Source: JAWCLZ01 sp038850275
GTDB lineage: Archaea; Halobacteriota; JAWCLZ01
Direction of reading: 5' to 3'
DNA: 11,108 nt
NCBI GenBank assembly: GCA_038850275.1
Contig: JAWCLZ010000032.1
Location: 1-11,108, forward strand
Below are positions 1 through 7,938 of the stretch, in pieces (position 1 is the stretch's first letter; the number at the start of each line of letters is the position of its first letter). The translations under genes were made by a program, and so were the position numbers. Below the pieces are notes generated by a model. It did not search any database. It worked only from the letters and a program-made list of their open reading frames with translations, and was not told the origin of the DNA.

Positions 1-3000
1 TGTTCTTTCCCAAATCGTTTGTGATTTGAAGTTGTAACTATACCTACCTCCTGAGTTAAAGGTTATTCCGCCAGCACCACATACTTCTCCACCCATTCCC
101 GGGGAGCACCCAGACCAGCTATCCACCCAGTTAGAAGAATACCCAAAATTCTGTCTCCAGTCAATCAGAATCACGAATTCTTCTTTCTTAATTTTTATAA
201 ATGCCTCATCCCTCGGTGTTGCATACTCATGGCCGAGTCCTTGATAGACTGCGGGTATCTTTGCAATACCTTCTCTTTTGCCAGCGATAAACTTAATCGA
301 TGCCATGCCATTTTCATCTGTAACTGGATTTCCATAAGCATCTATAGCGCCCAGAGGCACAACTTTGCCATCAAGTAGGGCGTATTTCTCGATCAGAACC
401 CATCTACCTGCCAGTGGCGTTTTCTCGCCAGTGAGTTCTTCTTTATAAAGGGATATATGTAGAGTGGTATCTTGTTGTGGAGCTATCTCCTCTTTCTCTG
501 CTTTAATCTCTATTCCTATGCCCGCTATTTTGATGATCACTAAGTTGTGTTTCTCTTTTCTACCTCTCTCGTCAATGAATACATCTACCTTGTCTACCCC
601 AGCTTTGATACCTTTAGCTTGAAGAACTTTGTATTCCGCTTTCGCAATTCCCTCGCTGTTTGTTGTTGAGTAAACATAACCGAAATAATATGAACCCGGT
701 GGAGCTGTGCCTTCAGCTATAACCTGTCCCCTATCGGTTATTTCCTTGAAGTACACCTTTGCGCCTTCGAGAGGCTTCCCCCGGCAGTCTTTAACTTTTA
801 CTTTTATTTCAGCTTTATTTTTGCCCTCTTCAAATGTAACAGATTCAGGATCGATGGTTATAAGCAGAGAAGTACGACCTCGCGGTGGGAGAGGATATTC
901 TATTTCATGGAGCTTAATGTGTTCAGCAATGTCTCCGTAGGAGAGATATGGATCAGGTCCGTTTACGATTTCATAAAGTGCTCTCTGTACATTTCTATTC
1001 TCAGCTAATGCTCCCCAGACAACAAGCGGGCCAACGTCTAGGTCAACAAGTTCGGATTTCAATCTATACCTTTCGTATTCACTAAGATAATCGATATCTA
1101 GCCCGATAAGATATTCAACATCTGTGGTTTGCTTGAATTTCGAAAGATCAGCTTCGGCTCCTGGATTTTGTGTTAAATAATCCTCTATTTCTCTCAAAAG
1201 ATCCAATCTCTCAATTTCAGTGTAAATTGTTACACCTGTGGTCATTTTAAGAAGTAACTCCTTAAGCTCTTTTGCAAAGTATCGTTTGAGGGTTTCAGGT
1301 GTATCACCAGGATACTCTTGAAGAAGTCTATTTTGAGCACGTTCAGTAATATCAACGTAGAGGATTATCTGCGGGTTTGTGCATTCATTTTGCTCTTGAA
1401 CTCTAATTTCGTTAAATGATAACTCGGGATAAGAGCTTTTTATAATCGAAGAAAGTTCGAGAAGAGATAAGCTTGAAGGGAGCCAGCTCAAATCTATTTC
1501 ACCTGAATAATCTAAAACGAGATTTCTTGTTAAGTTCTCCCCACAGCCAAGATTAACCTGAATCAAGGGTATGTGGTAAACCTTTCCTACTTTGCTATAC
1601 GCTTCGCCACTAAGATAATATTTCCCTGCTGGAGCGGTTATTGAATAGCCATAGTGCTCTCCGGTAAATTCTCTTTCCACAGTTTCAAGGGTATAGAAAT
1701 CTATGAGCTTGATTCTACTAAAAATGAAAGGAGAGGAGTCATTATCGCTAGCATTTCTCAAGTAAACCCCATTGATTGTTGCTAGTTTTCTGCAGACATC
1801 GAAAGTTTGGATATCCTCAGCGACTAAATCCCCTTCTTCGCTGTATAAATTACTCCTCACCACGTATACTCCTTCCTTCCAGTTGCTATCCACCTTTTCC
1901 TCAAGTGCCACAAAGTAATCGGATTTAACAGGAATATATTCCCTGCCACTTGCTTTTATTGAGAACGTTGGGAGATAAACTCTCTCGCCACTTGGATTTT
2001 CCATTGAGAGGAATAAAGTGCCATTCTGCGTTGCATTTCCAGTTAACATGTGCTCTACTATGATTTTCTGATCCTGGGCAAAGGTTTCTCTGTTGATGTA
2101 GATCTTCACAGAAGTTTGATTACTGTAATAGATTTTATCGGTTGAGAGAGAAATAGGTGCATTGGAGTTAACTCTGGTTATCTCGCCAGCGAGGATATAT
2201 GTTCCGGGGGTAAAGGTGTTGTTGAACTCCAAGATTGATGGAAGCCTTCCATAGTAATTGGTTCTTAAATAGTAGGAATTAATTGGTTTTTTCTCCTCTC
2301 CCCAGTCTGGGTAATATAGTCTTTTGCCATAAGGTGTTTGTATGTAGATATATGCATTATAATCACTTTCATTAATTACTCCATCTATTTTAACAAGAGG
2401 TATCATGGTTTCATTCTCAGAAATTGCTTTATCAAAGGTGAAAACCCTTATCTGCGGGAAGCTAAAGGGAAGCACTGGTATTAAAGTAATATTTTTTACC
2501 TCCCAGTCCTTAGCTCCACCAGTCTCTGCATTCTTCGAGATAAATGAAATGATATTCTCAGCATCCGCAGTGATATTATCATAGGAAACAGAAACCTCAT
2601 AGGTTTGATATGAAAGCGAAGGCTGGAGGGAATAAATCAATGAGCCCTGTAGATCCCTATAGCTTTGAATCCCATCTCTCCAGTATTTATTTATATACAC
2701 ATCTATGGAGTTTACCTCACCCTTCGCCTCAAACTTCAAAGTGTAATCCACTGCTCTCCCGTAGAATGAGAAAGCAGCATCATCGATGAATCGAGGTGAA
2801 GTTCGCGTTCCAACGCTATTAACTTCACCTAAAGTGAGGGGGATTATTTCAAATTCTACCTCTCCCCTTCCCATTTTTCCATAGTAATCCTCTCCATTCA
2901 CAATTATCCTATGCCAACCTAGGAGCAAGCGATTGACCTCTTTTGTCCCCGAGGTTGCATATGGAGCTAGACTTATGACTTCGGGGTCTTTATCGTCTAT

Positions 3001-6000
3001 AATATAGGAAGCTCTCCTCAAAGGCAAGGGAGAGATGAAGGAAAGATTTAGATCTCTTTCAGAGTAGAACTTATTATCTTTTGGATTTGTTATCAAAATC
3101 TTAAAGTCTGGCTCTATTACTTCTTCAAGAGGCTGTTCTTCAACTACAGCGAAGCCCTCTGCACCTGCCTCACTAGGAGTTGGAATGTTAATTGTGAAGT
3201 TAACCGTGGATGAATTGATGTTGCCCGCGGTATCATTAACATAAACCCTTAGATAATAAGCGCCATTTGATAACCCACTTATCGTTGTGTTTGGAGTGAA
3301 AGTAACATTTGCTCCCAAGTTCAAGCTATACCACCATTTATATACATCTGGATCTGGAGAATATACTTCGAGATAGACATAGGGAGCAGTATATGTTCGC
3401 CCCTCAACTGGTGAAACTATATATAATGCGGGAGCTGTGTAATCTGGGGTAACGCTAGTGAGAGGTCTATAATCCCCCCCATTTTTTATCTTTCCACTTG
3501 AGTTATATGGAATCTCGGTATCACCCAGCCCATCGCCTCCAATTGTATCCATTCCAGTATAATCACGCCAGTAGTTGCCTCCTAGGTAAGGTCCATTAAT
3601 GATATTTATGCCCAGCGTTTTCGTTATATTCCAATTATTATATCCATCGTAGTCATAGGCATTTATGGTGTTGTTGAAGTAGTTGTTATAAATAGTATTG
3701 TTATTCGAAGAAGAGAGATATATTCCATACTTCTGCCTTGTTACCGTGCCTGTGATGTTGTTGGAAAAGACGATGTTGTTGTTTGACTCGTAAAAGTATA
3801 AACCAACTGGAGTTATTGAATATATACCTGTTCTAGTAGAGTCTCCATTATTTCTCAACTTTGAGTTATTTATACTGTTGTTATGTGAATAATCAAAAGA
3901 AATTCCTCTAATTTCATTATCAATAATTTCACAATTTATTATTTTACTTGAATTTGTTTTACCAAAGTAAATCCCTGTACCCCAGTTGAGAATGTCGCTT
4001 TGCTTTTCATAGCCATTTGAATTTAAAATAGAATTTATTATCGTAATGTTAGTTGAATTGTAAGCTGCTATACCAGAGAGAGCATGGTATGCTGAAAAAG
4101 TAGAAATTGAAGAATCTTTAGTTTTATACAATAAAACACCATGCGAGTTTGCATTAAATCCAAAGCCCTCGAGTGTGATGTTACTGCAATTGATGCAAGC
4201 GAAAAAGCCTGCATGTGGTAACGTTGTTGAATTAAATATCTTATTAGATTCATTCTTTAAGTAATAAATCTTAAGTCCATTAACGGTATTTGAAGTATCA
4301 ATATCCAGATCGAAATCATAATCGACAACTCCTCCCCAGCTGCCTTCATAGTTTCCTGGATCGATGTAGAAATTATATGTATTCATTGAGAATGTATTGT
4401 TCCTCAGCGTTAGATTAGTTGAATATGCATAGGCTGAAGATGAATCTATTTCCAGACCAACCCATTTATATTCCACTGTGTTATTGGATATTATTAAGTT
4501 GCTCGCGTGATTGATTTTAATAGCAGCATCATCCTTTATTATTGGTGTTATTCCAGAAATGGTATTGTTTATGATCCGGTTGTAAACTGAATCGACCCGT
4601 ATACCTCCGTAACCCAAAAGTTCATTTCCAGAAATGAGGTTTTGATCAGCAAAATCACGTATCCAAACCATTGGCATAGTATCACTTATATTTTTCATAA
4701 ATGTATTATTCTCAATTCGATTACCAATCGCATGTTTATAACTCAGCCCTTCAATATCAATGTAATTTCTACCTTGTATGCCCTCTATAAAGAGGTTAGA
4801 AGTAATAGTGTTATATTTAGATCCCTTGATTTCAAGATAAGAAGATATGAATGTGTTATTCGCGATAAGATTTCTATCAGAACTAGATATATAGCCCTTT
4901 ACAATAAATACACCACTTTGGTTAAATGTATTATTCCTTATTATATTATCAGTGGATTCATAGTCTGTTATCATTATGCAATCCCCAGGTCCAGTAACAA
5001 GGTAGGTTGTATAGCCAACTTTTATTCCTGAGTAACGAACTGCGCCATAACACGTGCCATAGCCAGAGTTATTGATATAAAAGCCTTGAATAATATTACC
5101 ATTAGATTTAAGAGTAAAACCACTTCCAATTTGATTTGCATTAACAACTGGATTATCAATACCCGTTATGTTCAAGCTCTTATTAACCCAAACATTCTCA
5201 ACATAGGTGCCATTGCAAACTAAAATTGTGTCGCCATCCATCGAGGCATTCACAGCATCCTGTATCCTCGTGAAATTAGCATTGGGACACTGCACTTTGT
5301 CATCATCCACAACCCATGTCACTGGATTTCTCTTGGTTGTGAAGTTTCTAATTGAGCTATTTGAATACAAACTTGTGTTATCCACCCTATGAGAAAAGAG
5401 GGAGTAGTAATAAGTGGTATTCGCAAGTAAGTTAGAGAGAGTTATAGAGGGATTTTGCGTATTATTATCCCAATTTGACCAAGCTCCTAGTGTCAAATTT
5501 GAATTTAAACTATAGAGAACTCGATTATTTGTTAAAACATTAGTCTGCCAGCTAATATTTATACTTGAATTCGTTAAACCGCTTTCTTGAATATTAGATA
5601 TAGTGGGTGGAAAAGGAGTTTCAAAGAGCATTGGGTAGTAATCATATGAGGATATGGAACAACCTTCTTCCCATATATCCATTTCAGATAAAATATGGTA
5701 GGGCTGATCTCCAATTCCATCTCCATTTGAATCGCTTCCAGTATAATCATCCCAGTAGTTACCCGTGTAGTTATTGTAAACATTACCTTGATAGATATAT
5801 TGCCTTATTTCAGTGGAATTCCAGTTATTCACACCACATTCAATAGCATTATAAGAGTTACCCCCAAAGCGATTCAAGTAAATCAAGTTGTTGTAACAAC
5901 TCGAAATCATAATACCAGTATTTCCATTTGTAATTGTATTGTTGATAATTGTGTTAAATGATGAAGAATCAAATATGTAAATTCCATATACAATATTCGT

Positions 6001-6507
6001 TATGCTATTGTTTTCTACATAGCTAAAATTTGCAGCTTCAAGCTGAATACCATCATAGGTATTGTAAATTAGGTTGTTAAAAATAGCTGTGTAATTGGAG
6101 TATTCCACATCTATTCCATCATCATTACTTCTAACTGCTCCTCCAGTTATCGTGAAGCCACTTATATTTACATAGTCAGCATTCACCTGAATAACATCCT
6201 CATTTACATCGAGAGCTTGAATTATGCAATTAGAAGAGCCATTCTCCGACTGTAGAGTTAAGCTTTTATTAATCAGGACATTCTCGATATAAATTCCATC
6301 TCCCACTATAATTATATCCCCACTGCTTGCATTATTCACAGCTGCTTGAATCGAGGTATAATCACAGCCAAGCGGGCAAACTGTTATCGTATTTTGAGGA
6401 GAAGTCACGCTTGGTAGCGCGAAGAAAAAAAGCACTAACATTAGCATGCTAATTAGAAAGCGATTCCTCTTTCTTTTTAAGAGCATGGTTATATTCTTGA
6501 AACCCAT
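1..6507 (-). CDS. Giant secreted multidomain surface protein with two NosD-like beta-helix modules (C-terminus outside window)
   Basis: The frame has no stop from the ATG at 6507 to position 1 (at least 2169 codons). Residues 1-38 look like a signal peptide: RKRNR, then a hydrophobic core FLISMLMLVLFFFALPS. Residues ~42-270 form a right-handed beta-helix module opening with CPLGCDYTSIQAAV and closing with the NosD-type motif NYWDDYTGSDSNGDGIGD. An Fn3-like domain follows (~295-392). A second, longer beta-helix module (~399-1000) opens with CPNANFTRIQDAV and closes near 978 with NYWRDYTGMD plus GDGLGD. Next come an Ig-like domain (~1024-1109, VYVNDTAGNINSS), a linker (TPSEAGAEG), a second Ig-like segment and other beta-rich regions (to ~1668), an E/L/K-rich segment (~1670-1868) and two Big_1-like domains (~1880-1975, ~1998-2090). 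N-x-S/T sequons are abundant, as in glycosylated archaeal surface proteins. An AGGAGA Shine-Dalgarno supports the start; ATG 6486 is a weaker alternative. The role is probably adhesion, envelope structure or polysaccharide binding; the substrate is unknown and any C-terminal anchor is out of view. Confidence 0.9.
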   Translation of the reverse strand, partial: MGFKNITMLLKRKRNRFLISMLMLVLFFFALPSVTSPQNTITVCPLGCDYTSIQAAVNNASSGDIIIVGDGIYIENVLINKSLTLQSENGSSNCIIQALDVNEDVIQVNADYVNISGFTITGGAVRSNDDGIDVEYSNYTAIFNNLIYNTYDGIQLEAANFSYVENNSITNIVYGIYIFDSSSFNTIINNTITNGNTGIMISSCYNNLIYLNRFGGNSYNAIECGVNNWNSTEIRQYIYQGNVYNNYTGNYWDDYTGSDSNGDGIGDQPYHILSEMDIWEEGCSISSYDYYPMLFETPFPPTISNIQESGLTNSSINISWQTNVLTNNRVLYSLNSNLTLGAWSNWDNNTQNPSITLSNLLANTTYYYSLFSHRVDNTSLYSNSSIRNFTTKRNPVTWVVDDDKVQCPNANFTRIQDAVNASMDGDTILVCNGTYVENVWVNKSLNITGIDNPVVNANQIGSGFTLKSNGNIIQGFYINNSGYGTCYGAVRYSGIKVGYTTYLVTGPGDCIMITDYESTDNIIRNNTFNQSGVFIVKGYISSSDRNLIANNTFISSYLEIKGSKYNTITSNLFIEGIQGRNYIDIEGLSYKHAIGNRIENNTFMKNISDTMPMVWIRDFADQNLISGNELLGYGGIRVDSVYNRIINNTISGITPIIKDDAAIKINHASNLIISNNTVEYKWVGLEIDSSSAYAYSTNLTLRNNTFSMNTYNFYIDPGNYEGSWGGVVDYDFDLDIDTSNTVNGLKIYYLKNESNKIFNSTTLPHAGFFACINCSNITLEGFGFNANSHGVLLYKTKDSSISTFSAYHALSGIAAYNSTNITIINSILNSNGYEKQSDILNWGTGIYFGKTNSSKIINCEIIDNEIRGISFDYSHNNSINNSKLRNNGDSTRTGIYSITPVGLYFYESNNNIVFSNNITGTVTRQKYGIYLSSSNNNTIYNNYFNNTINAYDYDGYNNWNITKTLGINIINGPYLGGNYWRDYTGMDTIGGDGLGDTEIPYNSSGKIKNGGDYRPLTSVTPDYTAPALYIVSPVEGRTYTAPYVYLEVYSPDPDVYKWWYSLNLGANVTFTPNTTISGLSNGAYYLRVYVNDTAGNINSSTVNFTINIPTPSEAGAEGFAVVEEQPLEEVIEPDFKILITNPKDNKFYSERDLNLSFISPLPLRRASYIIDDKDPEVISLAPYATSGTKEVNRLLLGWHRIIVNGEDYYGKMGRGEVEFEIIPLTLGEVNSVGTRTSPRFIDDAAFSFYGRAVDYTLKFEAKGEVNSIDVYINKYWRDGIQSYRDLQGSLIYSLQPSLSYQTYEVSVSYDNITADAENIISFISKNAETGGAKDWEVKNITLIPVLPFSFPQIRVFTFDKAISENETMIPLVKIDGVINESDYNAYIYIQTPYGKRLYYPDWGEEKKPINSYYLRTNYYGRLPSILEFNNTFTPGTYILAGEITRVNSNAPISLSTDKIYYSNQTSVKIYINRETFAQDQKIIVEHMLTGNATQNGTLFLSMENPSGERVYLPTFSIKASGREYIPVKSDYFVALEEKVDSNWKEGVYVVRSNLYSEEGDLVAEDIQTFDVCRKLATINGVYLRNASDNDSSPFIFSRIKLIDFYTLETVEREFTGEHYGYSITAPAGKYYLSGEAYSKVGKVYHIPLIQVNLGCGENLTRNLVLDYSGEIDLSWLPSSLSLLELSSIIKSSYPELSFNEIRVQEQNECTNPQIILYVDITERAQNRLLQEYPGDTPETLKRYFAKELKELLLKMTTGVTIYTEIERLDLLREIEDYLTQNPGAEADLSKFKQTTDVEYLIGLDIDYLSEYERYRLKSELVDLDVGPLVVWGALAENRNVQRALYEIVNGPDPYLSYGDIAEHIKLHEIEYPLPPRGRTSLLITIDPESVTFEEGKNKAEIKVKVKDCRGKPLEGAKVYFKEITDRGQVIAEGTAPPGSYYFGYVYSTTNSEGIAKAEYKVLQAKGIKAGVDKVDVFIDERGRKEKHNLVIIKIAGIGIEIKAEKEEIAPQQDTTLHISLYKEELTGEKTPLAGRWVLIEKYALLDGKVVPLGAIDAYGNPVTDENGMASIKFIAGKREGIAKIPAVYQGLGHEYATPRDEAFIKIKKEEFVILIDWRQNFGYSSNWVDSWSGCSPGMGGEVCGAGGITFNSGGRYSYNFKSQTIWERT

Positions 6508-6511
6508 AGCG

Positions 6512-6517
6512 TCTCCT
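6512..6517 (-). promoter_or_regulatory. Shine-Dalgarno of the giant surface-protein gene
   Basis: On the minus strand AGGAGA stands a few bases before the ATG at 6507, which is ideal spacing. It favours this start over the in-frame ATG at 6486, seven codons downstream. Confidence 0.65.
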
Positions 6518-6542
6518 ATTTAACCCCATCGAAGTGCAAATC

Positions 6543-6554
6543 GTTCAAGAGAAC
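6543..6554. promoter_or_regulatory. Operator-like palindrome GTTCAN3GAAC, copy 1
   Basis: GTTCAAGAGAAC has GTTC/GAAC arms and shares the pattern GTTCAN3GAAC with the copy at 6600-6611. It lies in the probable leader of the giant surface-protein gene. It could be a regulator site or an RNA hairpin; the binding protein is unknown. Confidence 0.3.
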
Positions 6555-6598
6555 AAGTTGCTAGCTTTAACTTTAGTGATAGATGAAAAGCAGCAAAC

Positions 6599-6612
6599 TG
6601 TTCAGATGAACA
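6599..6612. promoter_or_regulatory. Operator-like palindrome GTTCAN3GAAC, copy 2
   Basis: TGTTCAGATGAACA has perfect 6-base arms (TGTTCA/TGAACA) around two bases. It matches copy 1 in the pattern GTTCAN3GAAC and is centred 57 bp from it. On the minus strand it would fold as a tight hairpin in the leader RNA or serve as a dimer-binding operator. Confidence 0.35.
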
Positions 6613-6648
6613 ATCTGCAATCCCTTAATTCCTCCATACCTGGCTCCC

Positions 6649-6665
6649 AAGCTACTAGATAGCTT
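6649..6665. repeat. Inverted repeat AAGCTA-N5-TAGCTT next to a T-tract
   Basis: A perfect 6-bp stem with loop CTAGA is followed on the plus strand by a T-run. No plus-strand gene lies upstream, so a terminator role is not supported. On the minus strand it falls near the expected transcription start of the surface-protein gene, so it may be a regulator site or a 5'-end hairpin. Confidence 0.3.
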
Positions 6666-6684
6666 TTTCCATTTTTTTCTAATT

Positions 6685-6697
6685 CTTTATATAAAAA
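6685..6697 (-). promoter_or_regulatory. Probable TATA box for the giant surface-protein gene
   Basis: On the minus strand the segment reads TTTTTATATAAAG, a good archaeal box A in a very AT-rich stretch. Transcription would start about 25 bases downstream, near 6660, giving a leader of about 150 nt before the ATG at 6507. A second, weaker box (CTTATATTTT on the minus strand, 6743-6752) is an alternative. Confidence 0.45.
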
Positions 6698-6716
6698 TTT
6701 TTTGATCTTTTTATGA

Positions 6717-6736
6717 AATGATTATTTCTTATCATT
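6717..6736. repeat. Inverted repeat AATGAT-N8-ATCATT upstream of the TATA box
   Basis: Perfect 6-base arms are separated by 8 bases, about 20 bp upstream of the proposed TATA box of the minus-strand gene. The word TTATGAAA is also repeated directly at 6711-6718 and 6735-6742. The position suits an activator site, but the sequence is AT-rich and could arise by chance. Confidence 0.25.
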
Positions 6737-6838
6737 ATGAAAAAAATATAAGCCCATCCCTCTGCAATTTTAAGCTACTTTTCTTAAGATAGGTTGAACC
6801 AACTAAGAGGCACTTACTTCTAGAATTTCATACTATTG

Positions 6839-6872
6839 CGAAGAATAATTATTATCGAAGAATAATTATTAT
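6839..6872. repeat. Two perfect tandem copies of a 17-bp unit with a palindromic core
   Basis: CGAAGAATAATTATTAT occurs twice without a gap (6839-6855 and 6856-6872). Each copy contains the self-complementary 10-mer AATAATTATT. The array lies about 55 bp past the hemB stop and well upstream of the proposed surface-protein promoter. It looks like a recent duplication or a double operator. Confidence 0.7.
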
Positions 6873-6901
6873 ATTTGATGGGGTTAAAGAGTGATGTAAG
6901 T

Positions 6902-6935
6902 AAGCTAATCCCTATGGGGCGATAGGGTTAAGCTT
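6902..6935 (-). terminator. Hairpin at the hemB stop, possible 3'-end signal of the operon
   Basis: CCCTAT/ATAGGG form a perfect 6-bp stem around a 6-base loop (6910-6927). Outer AAGCT/AGCTT arms extend it across three unpaired bases, which on one side are the hemB TAA. On the minus strand the sequence after it is pyrimidine-rich but has no solid U-run. It may therefore stabilise or help end the transcript rather than be a classical terminator. Confidence 0.35.
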
Positions 6936-7938
6936 TTTCTCTTGTTCTCAATATCCTAGCCATTTCTTTAGCGAAATAGGTGAGAATCATATCTGCACCA
7001 GCGCGTTTTATAGCAGTTAATACCTCGAGCATTATCGCTTGCTCATTAAGCCAGCCTTTTTCACCAACTGCTTTGATCATTGAGTACTCCCCGCTTACGT
7101 TGTAAGCTGCAACTGGTACTTTGAATTCCTGCTTCACCCTATAGATTATATCTAGATAAGCAAGTGCTGGTTTCACCATAACTATATCAGCACCCTCTGC
7201 TAAGTCAAGGGCTACCTCGCGTAGTGCTTCATCGCTATTGGCAAAATCCATTTGATAGGTGGAGCGATCTCCAAAGGCATAGCTACTCTCAGCTGCTTCT
7301 CTAAAGGGAGTATAGAAATTGGATTGATACTTCGCAGCATAAGACATGATAAGGGTATCTTTAAAACCTGCGTCATCAAGTGCGATGCGGATTGCTTGCA
7401 CCATTCCATCCATCATACCACTTGGTGCGATAACATCAGCCCCTGCTTCAGCTTGACTCACTGCAATTTTACCTAGAATTTCAAGCGTTGAATCATTTAA
7501 AATCTCTTTGGTTTTCTCATCAACTAAGCCACAGTGACCGTGAGAGGTATACCCGCAGAGGCAGAGATCAGTTATAATTAAAATTTCATCCTCAAAATCC
7601 TTCTTGATTAAGCGAGTAGCAGTTTGCACTATACCTCGATTGTTATATGCCTCACTGCCAAGTTCATCTTTCCTCTTGGGTATGCCGAATAAAATAACCG
7701 CTGGTATTCCAAGTTTTATTATTTCCTCAACTTCATTTTTCAATGTATTCAATGGGATTCGAAATTGCCCTGGCATTGAATTAATTGGCATAGCTTTATT
7801 TGCTCGCTCATCTATGAATATAGGGTAAATTAAATCCTCTAATGCTAGCTTTGTCTCCCTAATCATTTTGCGTACTTTAGGTTTTCTCAATCTCCGCATT
7901 CTTACGCTTGGAAATCCCGGTATTTTCATTATTCTCAT
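6928..7938 (-). CDS. hemB: Porphobilinogen synthase (5-aminolevulinate dehydratase)
   Basis: This cytosolic enzyme condenses two 5-aminolevulinates to porphobilinogen, the first common pyrrole of heme, siroheme, cobamides and F430. Using the ATG at 7938 (336 aa, normal family length), the Schiff-base lysines are K203 in MSYAAKYQSNFY and K256 in DIVMVKPALAY. The three-cysteine metal site is C126, C128 and C136 in CLCGYTSHGHCG, indicating a zinc-type enzyme. The family N-terminus (FPSVRMRRLRK) and the C-terminal NVSGEYSM are present. An AGGTGA sits five bases before ATG 7938; a GTG at 7947 overlaps that site and an ATG at 7929 is also possible. The gene overlaps the end of hemA by about 62 bp in another frame, implying coupled translation, and is the last gene of the operon. 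Confidence 0.96.
   Translation of the reverse strand: MRIMKIPGFPSVRMRRLRKPKVRKMIRETKLALEDLIYPIFIDERANKAMPINSMPGQFRIPLNTLKNEVEEIIKLGIPAVILFGIPKRKDELGSEAYNNRGIVQTATRLIKKDFEDEILIITDLCLCGYTSHGHCGLVDEKTKEILNDSTLEILGKIAVSQAEAGADVIAPSGMMDGMVQAIRIALDDAGFKDTLIMSYAAKYQSNFYTPFREAAESSYAFGDRSTYQMDFANSDEALREVALDLAEGADIVMVKPALAYLDIIYRVKQEFKVPVAAYNVSGEYSMIKAVGEKGWLNEQAIMLEVLTAIKRAGADMILTYFAKEMARILRTREKA

Larger units (their letters stand above)
6519..6888. repeat. 12-bp perfect inverted repeat enclosing most of the intergenic region
   Basis: TTTAACCCCATC at 6519-6530 is the exact reverse complement of GATGGGGTTAAA at 6877-6888, and the match continues inward with one mismatch over about 15 bp. The arms are 346 bp apart. 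One arm ends just upstream of the giant gene's Shine-Dalgarno; the other lies about 40 bp from the hemB stop. No clear target-site duplication flanks the pair. It could be the ends of a small non-autonomous element, a pair of regulator sites, or chance. Confidence 0.4.
6508..6927. other. 420-bp repeat-rich intergenic region without a gene
   Basis: No convincing coding frame, tRNA or rRNA is seen here. The region separates the 3' end of hemB from the start of the giant surface-protein gene, both on the minus strand. It holds a probable promoter and a leader of about 150 nt for the latter, a hairpin at the hemB stop, and several short direct and inverted repeats listed separately. It is very AT-rich from 6660 to 6750. 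Confidence 0.7.

Noticed and set aside
707..5846. Several short open frames on both strands between 707 and 5846 (for example 4642-5031 plus)
   Set aside because: All lie inside the giant minus-strand gene in other frames, have no recognisable protein features, and the main frame reads coherently as beta-helix, Fn3-like and Ig-like sequence throughout the stretches I translated.
3421..6507. Repeated NNT-type words in the surface-protein gene as a CRISPR or DNA repeat array
   Set aside because: The repetition is at protein level (Asn-rich beta-helix coils); there are no regularly spaced identical DNA repeats.
6649..6680. Hairpin followed by a T-run on the plus strand as an intrinsic terminator
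   Set aside because: No plus-strand gene lies upstream, so there is no transcript for it to end.
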